Made by a program: the position numbers and the translations under genes
DNA from: Geodermatophilaceae bacterium URHB0062
GTDB lineage: Bacteria; Actinomycetota; Actinomycetes; Mycobacteriales; Geodermatophilaceae
Length of the DNA stretch: 64,000 nucleotides
Reading direction: 5' to 3'
Assembly: GCA_000620185.1 (NCBI GenBank)
Contig: JHVO01000008.1
Location: 248,001 to 312,000 of the forward strand
Shown: positions 15,543 through 24,960 of the stretch, piece after piece
How the letters are laid out: each line of letters starts with the position of its first letter
Position numbering within the stretch: position 1 is the stretch's first letter
Notes under the pieces: model-generated
Databases searched by the model: none
The model's input: only the letters and a program-made list of their open reading frames with translations
Told to the model about the DNA's origin: nothing

Positions 15543-15596
15543 ACGCTACGAGCGCGGGGTTGCCCGGGGGTGTCCCGGGTGTTTCGGAGCGGTAAC
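15543..15596 (-). promoter_or_regulatory. glnA promoter with GlnR a-b operator
   Basis: Read on the minus strand: GTTAC-n6-GAAAC (15596 to 15581), then six bases, then GACAC-n6-GCAAC (15574 to 15559). This is the actinomycete GlnR pattern gTnAC-n6-GaAAC in two 22-bp-spaced sites, the first perfect and the second with one mismatch per half. A -10 box TAGCGT lies at 15548 to 15543, so transcription should start near 15536 and the operator centre falls at about -41, a position usual for activators overlapping the -35 region. Control by GlnR is inferred; the regulator gene is not in the window. Confidence 0.75.
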
Positions 15597-15674
15597 ACCG
15601 GGCTCCGGCGTGTCGCCGGAGCGGGCCTTGTCCGCGCGGCGGGGGCTCCTTCGGGCTGGTTCTAGGCTTGACCC

Positions 15675-16100
15675 ATGGTCAGGGACGCACAGCCACCCTC
15701 TCAGGCGCGCGTCCGCGGCGCTTCCCTGGGGCTGCCCGCCGACGGCCCCGGCTCACTGGCCGGCTTCGGTCCGCGCGCCGCAGCCTTCCTGGTCGACGCG
15801 TTCGGTGCCGCGCTGGTCGCCGGCCTGTTCACCGCACCGCAGCTGCCGGGCAACTGGAGCCTGCTGACCTTCGGCGTCCTCACCGCCGGCACCCTCGTGG
15901 CGTTCGGGCAGACGCCCGGCATGCGCCTCCTGGGCCTGCGCCTGGCGCATCCGCGGCCCGGTCACCGGCTGGCGTCCTGGCGCGCCGTCGTCCGCACGGT
16001 CCTGCTGATGCTGCTGGTCCCTGCCCTGGTGGTCGACGCCAACGGGCGCGGGCTGCACGACCGGCTCACCGACACCGCCGTCGTGCGAGAACGCGCGTGA
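15675..16100 (+). CDS. RDD family membrane protein
   Basis: A 141-residue protein with the RDD membrane domain: FGPRAAAFLVDAFGAALVAG gives the Arg-Asp pair in helix one, QTPGMRLLGLRL the middle motif, and GLHDRLTDTAVV the C-terminal motif. Function of the family is not established. It is probably leaderless: TAGGCT at 15664-15669 lies just before the ATG at 15675. It overlaps the following acetyltransferase gene (GTGA), so the two form an operon. The position next to glnA1 and DUF4191 is conserved in actinobacteria. Confidence 0.88.
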   Translation: MVRDAQPPSQARVRGASLGLPADGPGSLAGFGPRAAAFLVDAFGAALVAGLFTAPQLPGNWSLLTFGVLTAGTLVAFGQTPGMRLLGLRLAHPRPGHRLASWRAVVRTVLLMLLVPALVVDANGRGLHDRLTDTAVVRERA

Positions 16101-16630
16101 TCGTCCGCCGCGAACGCCCGGCCGACCACGCCGCCGTGCGCGCCCTGCACACCCTCGCCTTCGCGCAGGACCCCGTCACCGGGGCGATCCGTGCCGCCGA
16201 CGTGGTCCCCGAGGCCCGGCTCGTCGACGAGCTCAGGGAGGACGCCGGCTTCCTGCCGCATCTCTCGTTCGTCGCGGAGGACGGCGAACGGTTGCTCGGC
16301 CACGTGATCGCCACCCGAGGGTGGCTCGAGCCGTACGGGACGCCGGTGCTCGGGCTGGGCCCGCTCGGCGTCCACCCGGCCGCGCAGGGAAACGGCATCG
16401 GAACGGTCCTGGTGCACGCCCTGGTCGCCGTCGCCGAGGCCTGCGGGGAACGGCTGATCGCGCTGCTCGGCGCGCCGGAGTACTACCGCCGGTTCGGGTT
16501 CGTGCGGTCGATGGACCTGGCCGTCGAGCCGCCGGAGCCGGCGTGGGGCGACTACTTCCAGGCGCGGCTGCTCTCGGGCGGGCCGGTGAAGGGCGCCTTC
16601 CGCTACGCGGAGCCGTTCGAGCGGATGTGA
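16097..16630 (+). CDS. GNAT family N-acetyltransferase
   Basis: A 177-residue GNAT protein. The acetyl-CoA loop is GLGPLGVHPAAQGNGIGTVL (Q/RxxGxG/A type, QGNGIG), and the C-terminal part has YYRRFGFVRS, the usual helix after strand five. The substrate cannot be told from sequence. The GTG at 16097 overlaps the RDD stop. A palindromic terminator begins at its own TGA. Confidence 0.88.
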   Translation: MIVRRERPADHAAVRALHTLAFAQDPVTGAIRAADVVPEARLVDELREDAGFLPHLSFVAEDGERLLGHVIATRGWLEPYGTPVLGLGPLGVHPAAQGNGIGTVLVHALVAVAEACGERLIALLGAPEYYRRFGFVRSMDLAVEPPEPAWGDYFQARLLSGGPVKGAFRYAEPFERM

Positions 16631-16674
16631 GCGGAGTGCCAGGGCGCGGAAAACGCGCCCGTGGCACTCCGTCA
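16628..16674. terminator. Palindromic terminator, family member A
   Basis: Starts with the TGA of the acetyltransferase: TGAGCGGAGTGCCA, then GGGCGCG-GAAAA-CGCGCCC, then TGGCACTCCG. The stem of GGAGTGCC with GGCACTCC (16633-16670) is near perfect with one bulged G. It lies between convergent genes and can stop transcription from both sides. Two relatives occur at 27922-27969 and 40740-40787. Confidence 0.7.
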
Positions 16675-16678
16675 ACGG

Positions 16679-17515
16679 CTACCTCCGGCGGACCTGCCGC
16701 TGGCTGACCGACATCTGCTTGCCGCCGGGCAGCGGGCCACCGGGCACCGGCATGCGCGGCCCGCCGAGGGCGCTCATGCGCCGGCCCAGGGAGTTCAGCT
16801 CCGCCGGGTTCAGGTTGCGGGGCAGCTTCATCACGTGCGCGCTCAGCTTGCGCAGCGGGATCTGGCCCTCGTCGTCGCCGACGACGATGTCGTAGATGGG
16901 GGTGTCGCCGACGATGCGGGCGACCTTCTTCTTCTCCTGCGCGAGCAGGCCGCGGACGCGTCCGGGGGCGCCCTCACCGACGAGGATGATGCCGGGGCGG
17001 CCGAGGACCCGGTGGACGGCGTCCATCTGCGGGGTGCCGGCGACGCCGGAGGTGACCCGCCAGTCACCGCGCATGCCCTCGAGCACCCACGCGGCGGCAC
17101 CGGGCTGGCCCTCGACCTGCCGGTAGGCCGAGCCCTGAGCCCGCCGACCGAACACGAGCAGCGCGGCGAGCCCGCCAACGACCACCGCCAGCGGCAGGAA
17201 CACGAACGGGGAGTCGAGCAGGATGCCGATGAGCTCGACGATCGCGGCGGCCACCACGAACACGATGAGCATGATCCACGGCAGCTTGGGATCGTTCTTC
17301 TGCGTCAGCGAGTACGCCTGCTTGATCATGCGCACGTTGTTGCCGAACTTCTTCAGCCGCCCGACCTTGGGCTGGCCCTTCTTGTCGAGCTTGGGCGCCT
17401 TGCCCGAGGCGCCGGAGGCCGTGGCCCCCGGCGTGCGACCACGCCCGCCGTCCTTGGGACCCCGGCCTGCCTTGCCGCCGGGAGCGGTCGCGTCTGTGGG
17501 CTTGCTGCGTGCCAT
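16679..17515 (-). CDS. DUF4191 domain-containing membrane protein
   Basis: A 278-residue protein of the actinobacterial DUF4191 family (Rv2219 type). After a basic, Gly-rich N-terminus there is a conserved LDKKGQPKVGRLKKFGNN stretch and two helices (PWIMLIVFVVAAAIVELIGI and FVFLPLAVVVGGLAALLVF), followed by a cytosolic domain rich in charged residues. Function unknown. Probably leaderless: TATCCT at 17527 to 17522 precedes the ATG at 17515 by six bases. It sits beside lipA, as in M. tuberculosis. Confidence 0.88.
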   Translation of the reverse strand: MARSKPTDATAPGGKAGRGPKDGGRGRTPGATASGASGKAPKLDKKGQPKVGRLKKFGNNVRMIKQAYSLTQKNDPKLPWIMLIVFVVAAAIVELIGILLDSPFVFLPLAVVVGGLAALLVFGRRAQGSAYRQVEGQPGAAAWVLEGMRGDWRVTSGVAGTPQMDAVHRVLGRPGIILVGEGAPGRVRGLLAQEKKKVARIVGDTPIYDIVVGDDEGQIPLRKLSAHVMKLPRNLNPAELNSLGRRMSALGGPRMPVPGGPLPGGKQMSVSQRQVRRR

Positions 17516-17574
17516 GCCCCCAGGATAGGGGCGCGACCGGCAACCCCCGCGCGCGCCGACCCGTACGGGGGGCG

Positions 17575-18549
17575 TCAGGCCTGGTGGGAGAGCCCGCGGG
17601 CCTCGATCGCCTGCTGGTACAGCCGGCCGGCACGGTAGGAACTGCGCACCAGCGGCCCGGCCAGCACGCCCGGGAAGCCGATCCGCTCGGCCTCGGCCTG
17701 GAAGCCGACGAACTCGTCGGGCTTCACCCAGCGGACGACGGGGTGGTGCCGGGGGGAGGGGCGCAGGTACTGGGTGATCGTGAGCAGGTCGCAGCCGGCG
17801 TCGTGCAGTGCCTGCATGGTCTCGACGACCTCGTGCGGCTCCTCGCCCATGCCGAGGATCAGGTTGGACTTGGTCACCAGGCCGGCTTCGCGGGCGGCGG
17901 TGAGCACGGCGAGGGAACGGTCGAACCGGAAACCGGGACGGATCCTCTTGAAGATGCGCGGCACCGTCTCGACGTTGTGCGCCAGCACCTCCGGCCGCGA
18001 GGAGAAGACCTCGGCGAGCTGGTCGGGGTTCGCATTGAAGTCGGGGATCAGCAGCTCGACCCCGCAGCCGGGGAGCTGGGCGTGGATCTGGCGGACGGTC
18101 TCGGCGTAGAGCCAGGCGCCGCCGTCGGGCAGGTCGTCACGCGCGACGCCGGTGACGGTGGCGTACTTCAGGCCCATCGTGGCGACGCTCTCGCCGACCC
18201 GGCGCGGCTCGTCGGCGTCGAAGGCGGCCGGCTTGCCGGTGTCGATCTGGCAGAAGTCGCAGCGGCGGGTGCACTGGTCTCCGCCGATCAGGAAGGTGGC
18301 CTCGCGGTCTTCCCAGCACTCGTAGATGTTGGGGCAGCCGGCCTCTTCGCAGACGGTGTGCAGGCCCTCGCGCCGGACGAGCGACTTCAGCTCGGTGTAC
18401 TCCGGGCCGGTCTTGAGGCGGGTCTTGATCCACTCGGGCTTGCGCTCGATGGGCACCTGGCTGTTGCGGACCTCGAGGCGGAGGAGTTTGCGGCCGGCCG
18501 GCTCGAGCGGGGAACCCGACGAATGTGCTGGAGCGGCCGTCTCACTCAT
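17575..18549 (-). CDS. lipA: Lipoyl synthase
   Basis: A 324-residue radical-SAM enzyme that inserts two sulfurs into protein-bound octanoate to make lipoate. The SAM cluster motif is CTRRCDFC and the auxiliary cluster motif [12 protein letters not shown]; both are complete, with the family's conserved C-terminal Ser in RSSYRAG. The start at 18549 is supported by TACCGT at 18562 to 18557, seven bases upstream (leaderless). Its lipoate serves SucB and the glycine-cleavage system, whose genes are also in this window. Its partner lipB lies about 10 kb away instead of adjacent, owing to inserted genes. Confidence 0.96.
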   Translation of the reverse strand: MSETAAPAHSSGSPLEPAGRKLLRLEVRNSQVPIERKPEWIKTRLKTGPEYTELKSLVRREGLHTVCEEAGCPNIYECWEDREATFLIGGDQCTRRCDFCQIDTGKPAAFDADEPRRVGESVATMGLKYATVTGVARDDLPDGGAWLYAETVRQIHAQLPGCGVELLIPDFNANPDQLAEVFSSRPEVLAHNVETVPRIFKRIRPGFRFDRSLAVLTAAREAGLVTKSNLILGMGEEPHEVVETMQALHDAGCDLLTITQYLRPSPRHHPVVRWVKPDEFVGFQAEAERIGFPGVLAGPLVRSSYRAGRLYQQAIEARGLSHQA

Positions 18550-18623
18550 GATCCCCACGGTACTCGCAGACGCCACCGCCCCCGCCGCGACGAGCGCAGC
18601 GGGGGCGGTGGGCGGAACGGGGA

Positions 18624-19745
18624 TCAGACCTGCTTGTCGTCCGGGCCGGCCGTGGGGCCTGCATCGGACCCGCCGTTGCCGCTGGTGAACGGCTGCGGTG
18701 CGTCGCTGCCGTTGGTCGTGGCCGTGTCGGGGCCGTCGCCGTCGACGAGCTGGGCGTCGCGCACGCCCATGTCCGACTCGGCGGGTGCCGAGTCGCCGGC
18801 GGTGTCGGCGGTGGAGACGGTCTTGCCGGAGGTGCTGTCGGAACTGGGCACGGGGTCCTCTCGGTAGCTGGGCACCGGGCCGTCGCCGGTCGGCGCGGGG
18901 GTCCAGTCGTCGCCCTTCGAGCGGCGCAGGAACACCACTACCCCGATGGCGGCGCCCAGAACAGCGAGCAGCCACGGCCAGCGCCGCGGGGTCGGTTGGG
19001 GGGCCGCCGAGCGCCTGAGCTGCGTCGCGGTGGCCGCCACCTTCTTCTCCAGCTCGTGGTGCTTCTTGACGGCCACCTTGCGCGCCTTCTTCGCCTTCTT
19101 GCGCGCCTTGCGGGTCGACTTCTCGGCGGCCGCGGCCATCTCGGCACGGCGGGCCTCCAGCTCGCTGCGCGCGCTGTCGACCCCCGCGGCGAGTGCCTCC
19201 TTGGCGCTGTCCAGCGCCGGGGTCACCGCGTCGCGCGCGGCGACGGCACGGGGGACGGCGTAGGCGAGCGCGGCGGTCTGCGCGGCCTCCAGCCGGGGGA
19301 CGACGTCGTCCTTGAGCGCCCTCTGGGCTGCCTTCTGCGCTGCCTCCACGTGCGGCGCCAGGTCGGCCGCTGCCTTCGCGGCGGCGGCCTGGGCCGCTGT
19401 CACGGCGGCCGCGACCCGCGGGGCCGACGCGTCGCGCGCGGCCTCGAGCCGCGGCCCGATCGCCTCGCGGGCGGCCTCCACCCGGGGGCCGATGGCGTCC
19501 TTGGCGGTGGCCACGGCCGGGGCCGCGACCGCGACCGCGGCGGCGACCTTGGGCGCGACGGCCCGCTGCGTGGCCCCGACCGCCGCCTCGAGCGCGGGAC
19601 CGGCGGCGTCGCGCGCCGCCTCCACCCGTGGCGTGAGTTGTTCGGCCGCGAGGTGGGCCGCCTCGCTGACCGCCGTCCCGATGTGGGTGAAGCCCTCCTG
19701 GAGCTCGGCACCGATGACCTGGCCGCGCGTCTGCTTGCGGAACAC
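18624..19745 (-). CDS. Alanine-rich amphipathic-repeat protein with one membrane segment
   Basis: A 373-residue protein. Residues about 20-230 consist of 11-residue-like Ala-rich repeats ([33 protein letters not shown]), predicting long amphipathic helices as in apolipoprotein-like or DUF5324-type actinobacterial proteins. A Lys-rich segment ([20 protein letters not shown]) precedes one helix ([18 protein letters not shown]) and an acidic Ser/Thr-rich tail. The GTG at 19745 has GGAGG nine bases upstream. Function unknown; membrane or envelope association is inferred. Confidence 0.7.
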   Translation of the reverse strand: MFRKQTRGQVIGAELQEGFTHIGTAVSEAAHLAAEQLTPRVEAARDAAGPALEAAVGATQRAVAPKVAAAVAVAAPAVATAKDAIGPRVEAAREAIGPRLEAARDASAPRVAAAVTAAQAAAAKAAADLAPHVEAAQKAAQRALKDDVVPRLEAAQTAALAYAVPRAVAARDAVTPALDSAKEALAAGVDSARSELEARRAEMAAAAEKSTRKARKKAKKARKVAVKKHHELEKKVAATATQLRRSAAPQPTPRRWPWLLAVLGAAIGVVVFLRRSKGDDWTPAPTGDGPVPSYREDPVPSSDSTSGKTVSTADTAGDSAPAESDMGVRDAQLVDGDGPDTATTNGSDAPQPFTSGNGGSDAGPTAGPDDKQV

Positions 19746-19863
19746 GAGCTGCACCTCCGAGTTGATCGTCTCGGCGGCCCATCCTGCCTGGTCCCGCCGG
19801 TCGGCACACCCCGAGCGTGCGCGTCCGGGAGCGGACACGCCCGGAGCTGGCTAGCGTCGGGGC

Positions 19864-20793
19864 GTGAACCTGCGGATCTTCACCGAGCCCCAGATGGGTG
19901 CCACCTACGACGACCTGGTCGCCGTGGCGCGGCGGGCGGAGGAGACGGGCTTCGACGCCTTCTTCCGCTCCGACCACTACCTGACGATGGGCGGCGACGG
20001 CCTGCCGGGCCCGACCGACGCGTGGCTGACGCTTGCCGGTCTCGCGCGGGAGACCGAACGCATCCGGCTGGGCACGCTGATGAGCGCCGCGACCTTCCGC
20101 CTGCCCGGGCCGCTGGCGATCTCGGTGGCGCAGGTCGACCAGATGAGCGGTGGACGGGTCGAGCTGGGCATCGGTGCGGGCTGGTTCGAGGCGGAGCACA
20201 CCGCCTACGGCATCCCGTTCCCGGAGCTGGGGGAGCGGTTCGACCGCTACGAGGAACAGGTGGCGGTGATCACCGGGCTGTGGGGCACCCCACCGGGCGA
20301 CACCTTCGACTTCGAGGGCCGGCATTACCGGCTGTCCGACTCCCCGGCGCTGCCCAAGCCGGTGCAGGACGGCGGCATCCCGGTCATCGTGGGCGGGAAG
20401 GGCCGGGCGCGCACCCCTCGCCTCGCGGCCCGCTACGCGGCGGAGTTCAACGTCCCGTTCGAGACCGCCGAGGAGAACGGCAGGCTGTTCGCCGGGGTCC
20501 GCCAGGCGTGCGAGGAGGCCGGCCGGGATGCGAGCTCGATGATCTACAGCTCAGCCCTGACCGTCGCCGTGGGCCGCGACGACGTCGAGGTGAGCCGCCG
20601 GCTCGACGCCATCGGCTACGACCTCGAGGGCATCCGCAGGCAGGGCGTGGCCGGCACCCCGGGGGAGGTGGTCGACCAGCTCGGCCGCTACGCGGAGGCC
20701 GGTGCGCAGCGCTTCTACCTGCAGGTACTCGACCTCGCCGACCTCGACCACCTGGACCTGGTCGCGGCCGAGGTCGCGCCCCAGCTCGACTGA
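19864..20793 (+). CDS. LLM-class F420-dependent oxidoreductase
   Basis: A 309-residue luciferase-like (beta/alpha)8 protein of the TIGR03560 type. Features are the N-terminal strand [17 protein letters not shown], the cofactor region [16 protein letters not shown], and [20 protein letters not shown]. Such enzymes transfer hydride to or from coenzyme F420 on unknown small substrates. The GTG at 19864 is leaderless by sequence: TAGCGT at 19852-19857. Divergent from the amphipathic-repeat protein. Confidence 0.88.
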   Translation: MNLRIFTEPQMGATYDDLVAVARRAEETGFDAFFRSDHYLTMGGDGLPGPTDAWLTLAGLARETERIRLGTLMSAATFRLPGPLAISVAQVDQMSGGRVELGIGAGWFEAEHTAYGIPFPELGERFDRYEEQVAVITGLWGTPPGDTFDFEGRHYRLSDSPALPKPVQDGGIPVIVGGKGRARTPRLAARYAAEFNVPFETAEENGRLFAGVRQACEEAGRDASSMIYSSALTVAVGRDDVEVSRRLDAIGYDLEGIRRQGVAGTPGEVVDQLGRYAEAGAQRFYLQVLDLADLDHLDLVAAEVAPQLD

Positions 20794-20812
20794 GGCGCGA
20801 CCGGGCTGCCGG

Positions 20813-21433
20813 TCAGGCGACCGGGCGCCAGTGCGGGTCGCGGCCCTGCCAGGCGACGAGCCGGTCGATGTCGGGGGCGTTGTCCGGCACGGGGACGGCG
20901 TCGGCGAAGGGGATCCCCGGTGCCCGTTCCGCCGTGGGCAGCTTGCGCCGGACGGCGACCAGGGCGCCGGCCACGGCCTCGTCGTCCCAGGCCGGGGTCT
21001 GGCCGGTGGCCGTTGCGAGATCCCAGGTGTGAGTGAGGACCTCGCCGGTGTAGCTCGCGAGCGCCGCGGCCCCGGGCAGCGTGCCGAAGGGCAGCACCAC
21101 CTCGCGCCGGAGGACGTCGGGGTCGGCCCAGGCCTGCTCCAGCTCGCGTACCGCCGCACGCGCGGCCGCGCCCCAGCCGTCGTCCGGCACGTCGGTCACC
21201 AGCGGGGCGTGCCCGACGGCGGGGACGCCGGCCGCCACCGTGGTCACCCGGCGGAACACGGCGACCAGGTGGCCGAGGAGCGCCCGCACGTCGAACTCGG
21301 TGCAGGGCGTGGGCAGGTGGAGCTGGTCGACGGAGACCGCCTCGACGGTCGCGCAGGCGGTGCGTGCGGCGGAGCGGAAGTGCGGACGCGGATCGGTCGT
21401 CACGGTGTGCCCGGGGGCGCTGGTTGTCGTCAT
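20813..21433 (-). CDS. TIGR03086 family DinB-like metal-binding protein
   Basis: A 206-residue four-helix protein of the mycothiol-dependent maleylpyruvate isomerase/DinB superfamily (TIGR03086). Seen are the N-terminal helix with ACATVEAVSVDQLHLPTPCTEFDVRALLGHLV and a HTWDLATATG helix, whose His residues are the expected metal ligands. Function is unknown. The ATG at 21433 is only 61 bp from a divergent WYL regulator, which probably controls it. Confidence 0.82.
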   Translation of the reverse strand: MTTTSAPGHTVTTDPRPHFRSAARTACATVEAVSVDQLHLPTPCTEFDVRALLGHLVAVFRRVTTVAAGVPAVGHAPLVTDVPDDGWGAAARAAVRELEQAWADPDVLRREVVLPFGTLPGAAALASYTGEVLTHTWDLATATGQTPAWDDEAVAGALVAVRRKLPTAERAPGIPFADAVPVPDNAPDIDRLVAWQGRDPHWRPVA

Positions 21434-21494
21434 GGGCCCACCGTGGCAGCGAAAGTGGCCACCTCCTGGCCAGTTCTCCGGGCATCCTGACGCG

Positions 21495-22439
21495 GTGCGA
21501 GCCGACCGCCTGATCGCCGTCCTCCTGCTGCTGCAGACCCGCGGCCGCATCACGGTCGCGGACGTGGCCCGGGAACTCGAGATCTCGCCCCGGACGGCGC
21601 GCCGCGATCTGGAGGCGCTCGGCATGGCCGGGGTGCCCGTCTACAGCTCCCCCGGCAGGGGCGGCGGCTGGAACTTGGTCGGCGGCGCCAGGACCGACCT
21701 GTCGGGGCTGACCGTCGACGAGTCGCGAGCGCTCTTCCTCGCCGCCGGCCCGGCCACCGCCGCTCCGGCGGTCCGGACGGCGCTGCGCAAGCTCCTGACC
21801 GCGCTGCCTCCGCCGCTGCGGCAGGGGGCCGAGGCCGCCGGCTCGGCGCTCGTCGTCGATCCCGCGGGATGGGGCCGCGCGCCGGCGCCGGAGCCCGAGC
21901 ACCTCGGCGCGCTCCGGCAGGCGGTGGTCGACGGTTCCGAGGTCGTCCTCGGCTATGCCGGGCGGACGAAGCCGCCGTCCTCCCGCGAGGTCTCCCCGCT
22001 GGGCCTCGTGACGAAATCCGGGGTCTGGTACCTGGTGGCCGGCACCGCCGACGGGGTGCGCACCTTCCGGGTCGGGCGCGTCACGGAGGTGACCCCGACC
22101 GGGCGGGCGGTCGTGCGGCCGGAGGGCTTCGACCTGGCCGCCGCGTGGGAGGAGAGCGCGGCCGCGGTGGAGGCACGGCGGGGTCAGGTGCGCGTGCGGG
22201 GCCTGGCCGCTCCGGGCGTCCTGCCGGTCCTGCGGGTGCGGCTCGGTGCCCGGCTGTCGGTCGGGGCCGAGGACCGGGACGGTCGGGTGGAGGTCGCGGT
22301 CGCCGGGCCGTCGATCGGCATGCTGATCAGCGAGCTGGCCGGCTTCGGCGGCCGCCTGGTGCTCCTCGACCCGCCCGAGGTGCGCGAGCGGATGGCTGCG
22401 CTGGCCGAGGAGCTCGAGGCGTTGTACGGCGTCCGATGA
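21495..22439 (+). CDS. WYL-domain transcriptional regulator
   Basis: A 314-residue DeoR-type HTH (RLIAVLLLLQTRGRITVADV, then ELEISPRTARRDLEALG) followed by a WYL ligand-sensing domain (VTKSGVWYLVAGTADGVRTF) and a WCX C-terminal domain. It probably controls itself and the divergent DinB-like gene. The GTG at 21495 has CATCCT six bases upstream, resembling the leaderless promoters seen elsewhere here. Confidence 0.88.
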   Translation: MRADRLIAVLLLLQTRGRITVADVARELEISPRTARRDLEALGMAGVPVYSSPGRGGGWNLVGGARTDLSGLTVDESRALFLAAGPATAAPAVRTALRKLLTALPPPLRQGAEAAGSALVVDPAGWGRAPAPEPEHLGALRQAVVDGSEVVLGYAGRTKPPSSREVSPLGLVTKSGVWYLVAGTADGVRTFRVGRVTEVTPTGRAVVRPEGFDLAAAWEESAAAVEARRGQVRVRGLAAPGVLPVLRVRLGARLSVGAEDRDGRVEVAVAGPSIGMLISELAGFGGRLVLLDPPEVRERMAALAEELEALYGVR

Positions 22440-22454
22440 CAGCGGGGCTCGGGC

Positions 22455-24791
22455 TCAGCTTCGGACGCCGTCCAGCAGCCAGGGGCGCGGCGTGGCGAGC
22501 CAGGAGAGGAAGTCCGACACCGGCATCGGCCGGGCGATGGCGTAGCCCTGGGCGACGTCGCAGCCGAGGTCGGCGAGCACCGCGGCGGTCGATGCGTCCT
22601 CCACGCCCTCGGCCACCAGGCTCAGCCCGAGCTCGTGGGCCAGGGCCACCGTGTGCCTGACGATCGCGGCGGCCCGCGCGTCGACGTCGACGTCGGCGGT
22701 GAGGCTGCGGTCGAGCTTGAGCTCGTCGGCCGGCAGGTGGCGCAGGTAGGCCAGCGAGCTGTAGCCGGTGCCGTAGTCGTCGATCGACGTCCGGATGCCG
22801 AGGCGGCGGAGCTCCCCGAGCACGGTGCGTCCGCGCTCGGGATCGGCCATGAGGGTGTCCTCGACCAGCTCGAGCGTCAGCGCACGGGCCGGCAGACCGT
22901 GGCGGGCCAGCGCGAGCGCGACCTTGCCCGGCAGGTCGAGGTCGGTGACGTTGGCGGCCGACAGGTTCACCGACACCGGAACGCTGCGGCGCGGCCACCA
23001 CTGCGCCGCCGCGGCGAGGGCCAGCTCCAGCACCTGGTCGGTCAGCGGGCGCAGCAGACCGGCCTGCTCGGCGGCGGGCAGCAGTTCGGCGGGGGAGAGG
23101 AGGCCGCGGGTGGGGTGGCGCCAGCGGACCAGCGCCTCCGCGCCCACCAGGTCGCCGTGGACCAGGTCGACCTGCGGCTGCAGGTGCACCTCGAGCTCGC
23201 CGGTCTCCAGCGCCGTCCGGAGCTCCTCCATCGTGCGCAGCCGGTCGCCGGTGCCGTTCTCCGGGTCGGGCACGTACACGTGCACGCCCTCGCGGCCGGC
23301 CTTCGCCGCGTACATGGCCACGTCGGCGCACCGCAGCAGCTCGGCCACCGTGGCGGCCGGCACCGGCGCGGTCGAGACCCCGATGCTGACCCCCACGTGC
23401 AGCCGGATGCCCTCGACCGTGAACGGCTCCAGGAGCAGGTGGCGCAACCGCTCGGCGAGCTCCTGAGCCTCGTCGAGGCCGCCGTCCTCAACGAGGACGG
23501 CGAACTCGTCGCCGCCCAGCCGGGCGAGCAGGGCGCCGCTGCGCAGGGCCGGCCGCAGGCGCGGGCCGATCTGCCGGAGCAGGTGGTCACCCGCGTGGTG
23601 GCCGAGACTGTCGTTGACCTCCTTGAAGCCGTCGAGGTCCAGCAGCAGCAGCGCGGCGGGGCGCCGGGCGGTCGCGGCGCCCAGCACCTGCTCGGCCTCC
23701 TGCAGCAGCGCACGCCGGTTGGCCAGCCCGGTCAGCTCGTCGGTGCGAGCCTGCTCCCTGACCTCGTTGAAGGCGCGCACCTCGCGGAAGGTGACCGCGG
23801 TGCGCGCCACCGCGGCCAGGACACACGCGATGGCCACCCACGCCGCCACGTCCGGCAGCTGGTCGCCCCAGCCGATGGCGAGGACGACGAGGCTCGACAT
23901 GACGGCCGTCAGGGGCAGCGCCAGGAGCCGGAGCCCCACGCGGGAACGCCCGTCGCGGTCGGGAAGCGCGCCCACCGGTCGCGAGCCGGCGCTGCGCGCG
24001 GCGAACGCGACCAGCGCGATGCCCAGCAGCCACGGGAGGTCGAGCGGTCCTCCATCGACGTAGCTGCCGTCGACGGAGTGGGCGAACAGCGCGACGTCGC
24101 CCACCAGCACCAGCAGCATCGCCCCCACGAGCTGGACCAGCGACCGGTCGAGCCGGAGCCCGAGGATCGAACCGACCGCGACCAGCAGGGCCAGCAGCAG
24201 GACGTCCATGGCGGGCAGGGCGAGGTTGAAGACCGCGATCGCGGGACGGCCCGGGGCGGGATGGAGGTACGGGCCGATGAGGAAGGCGACGCCGAGCGAC
24301 GTCGTCCCGAACGCGCCGATGACGCCGTCCAGCCACATGCTCGGGTGGAAGCGCGGCACGCGGGCGCGGATGAGCGCCACCAGCGCGACGTATAGCAGCA
24401 GGTAGCAACCGAAGCCGAGCAGGTCGATGACCGGCGGGTACGAGCCGCTTCCGGTCGGGCCCGCGGCCAGCGTGCGTGCGGCATTCCCGGCCACGCTCAG
24501 GAGCAGGCCGACGGTGAGCGCCCGCCACGCCGCCGCCTCGCCACGGACGCGGCCGGCCGCGCACCAGCACGCGGCTGCGGCCGGCAGGTAGGCCAGGTTG
24601 TACAGGCCGACGTCGTAGAGCCGGTCCCACCCCATGCCGCCGGGGCGGGAGCCGATGCCCGTGGCGAACAAGGCCACGCAGACGACGGCCAGGACCGGGT
24701 ACCAGCGGGACGGCGCCGGACGCGCCCCGCCGAGGTCCCGCTCCTCGTGTTCCACGAGCGAGTCATCGGTAACGGAACGGGTTCGGTCCAT
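22455..24791 (-). CDS. Membrane-bound GGDEF-EAL protein (c-di-GMP turnover)
   Basis: A 778-residue protein with about ten N-terminal membrane helices (residues 30-320, MASE-like), a GGDEF domain with an intact GGDEF motif at 426-430, and an EAL domain with EAL at 552-554, DDYGTGYSSLAYLRHLP and KLDRS. The RxxD inhibitory site normally five residues before GGDEF is lost (RSGALLARLGGDEF), so product inhibition is unlikely. Both catalytic motifs look usable. A short leader region separates it from the divergent leuS transcription unit. Confidence 0.9.
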   Translation of the reverse strand: MDRTRSVTDDSLVEHEERDLGGARPAPSRWYPVLAVVCVALFATGIGSRPGGMGWDRLYDVGLYNLAYLPAAAACWCAAGRVRGEAAAWRALTVGLLLSVAGNAARTLAAGPTGSGSYPPVIDLLGFGCYLLLYVALVALIRARVPRFHPSMWLDGVIGAFGTTSLGVAFLIGPYLHPAPGRPAIAVFNLALPAMDVLLLALLVAVGSILGLRLDRSLVQLVGAMLLVLVGDVALFAHSVDGSYVDGGPLDLPWLLGIALVAFAARSAGSRPVGALPDRDGRSRVGLRLLALPLTAVMSSLVVLAIGWGDQLPDVAAWVAIACVLAAVARTAVTFREVRAFNEVREQARTDELTGLANRRALLQEAEQVLGAATARRPAALLLLDLDGFKEVNDSLGHHAGDHLLRQIGPRLRPALRSGALLARLGGDEFAVLVEDGGLDEAQELAERLRHLLLEPFTVEGIRLHVGVSIGVSTAPVPAATVAELLRCADVAMYAAKAGREGVHVYVPDPENGTGDRLRTMEELRTALETGELEVHLQPQVDLVHGDLVGAEALVRWRHPTRGLLSPAELLPAAEQAGLLRPLTDQVLELALAAAAQWWPRRSVPVSVNLSAANVTDLDLPGKVALALARHGLPARALTLELVEDTLMADPERGRTVLGELRRLGIRTSIDDYGTGYSSLAYLRHLPADELKLDRSLTADVDVDARAAAIVRHTVALAHELGLSLVAEGVEDASTAAVLADLGCDVAQGYAIARPMPVSDFLSWLATPRPWLLDGVRS

Positions 24792-24898
24792 GCGTGGGGG
24801 CGCTTTCCCCCCGAAGGGGTGAGGCCCTGCTCCGGCCGCGATCCGCCCCGTCGTCGCCGGACCTCCGGGCGCGGTGACCGGCGCGGTAGGCTCGCGGG

Positions 24899-24934
24899 GT
24901 GACCGGGCGGCTCCTTCTTCGCCGGCCGTGCTGA
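24899..24934 (+). CDS. leuS leader peptide (VTGRLLLRRPC)
   Basis: Eleven codons, GTG to TGA. The three leucines use CTC CTT CTT; CTT is rare in such GC-rich DNA, which would make stalling sensitive to charged leucyl-tRNA. It is leaderless by the -10 position. The stop codon lies within the left arm of the following hairpin, so ribosome position would decide the RNA fold. Confidence 0.7.
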   Translation: MTGRLLLRRPC

Positions 24935-24960
24935 CCTGAGACGTTCAGACAGCACGGCGA

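Noticed and set aside
13916-15595. Long plus-strand frame opposite glnA
   Set aside because: Val/Gly/Arg-rich antisense shadow of glutamine synthetase.
22635-24395. Long plus-strand frame opposite the GGDEF-EAL gene
   Set aside because: Antisense shadow; the minus strand has intact catalytic motifs.
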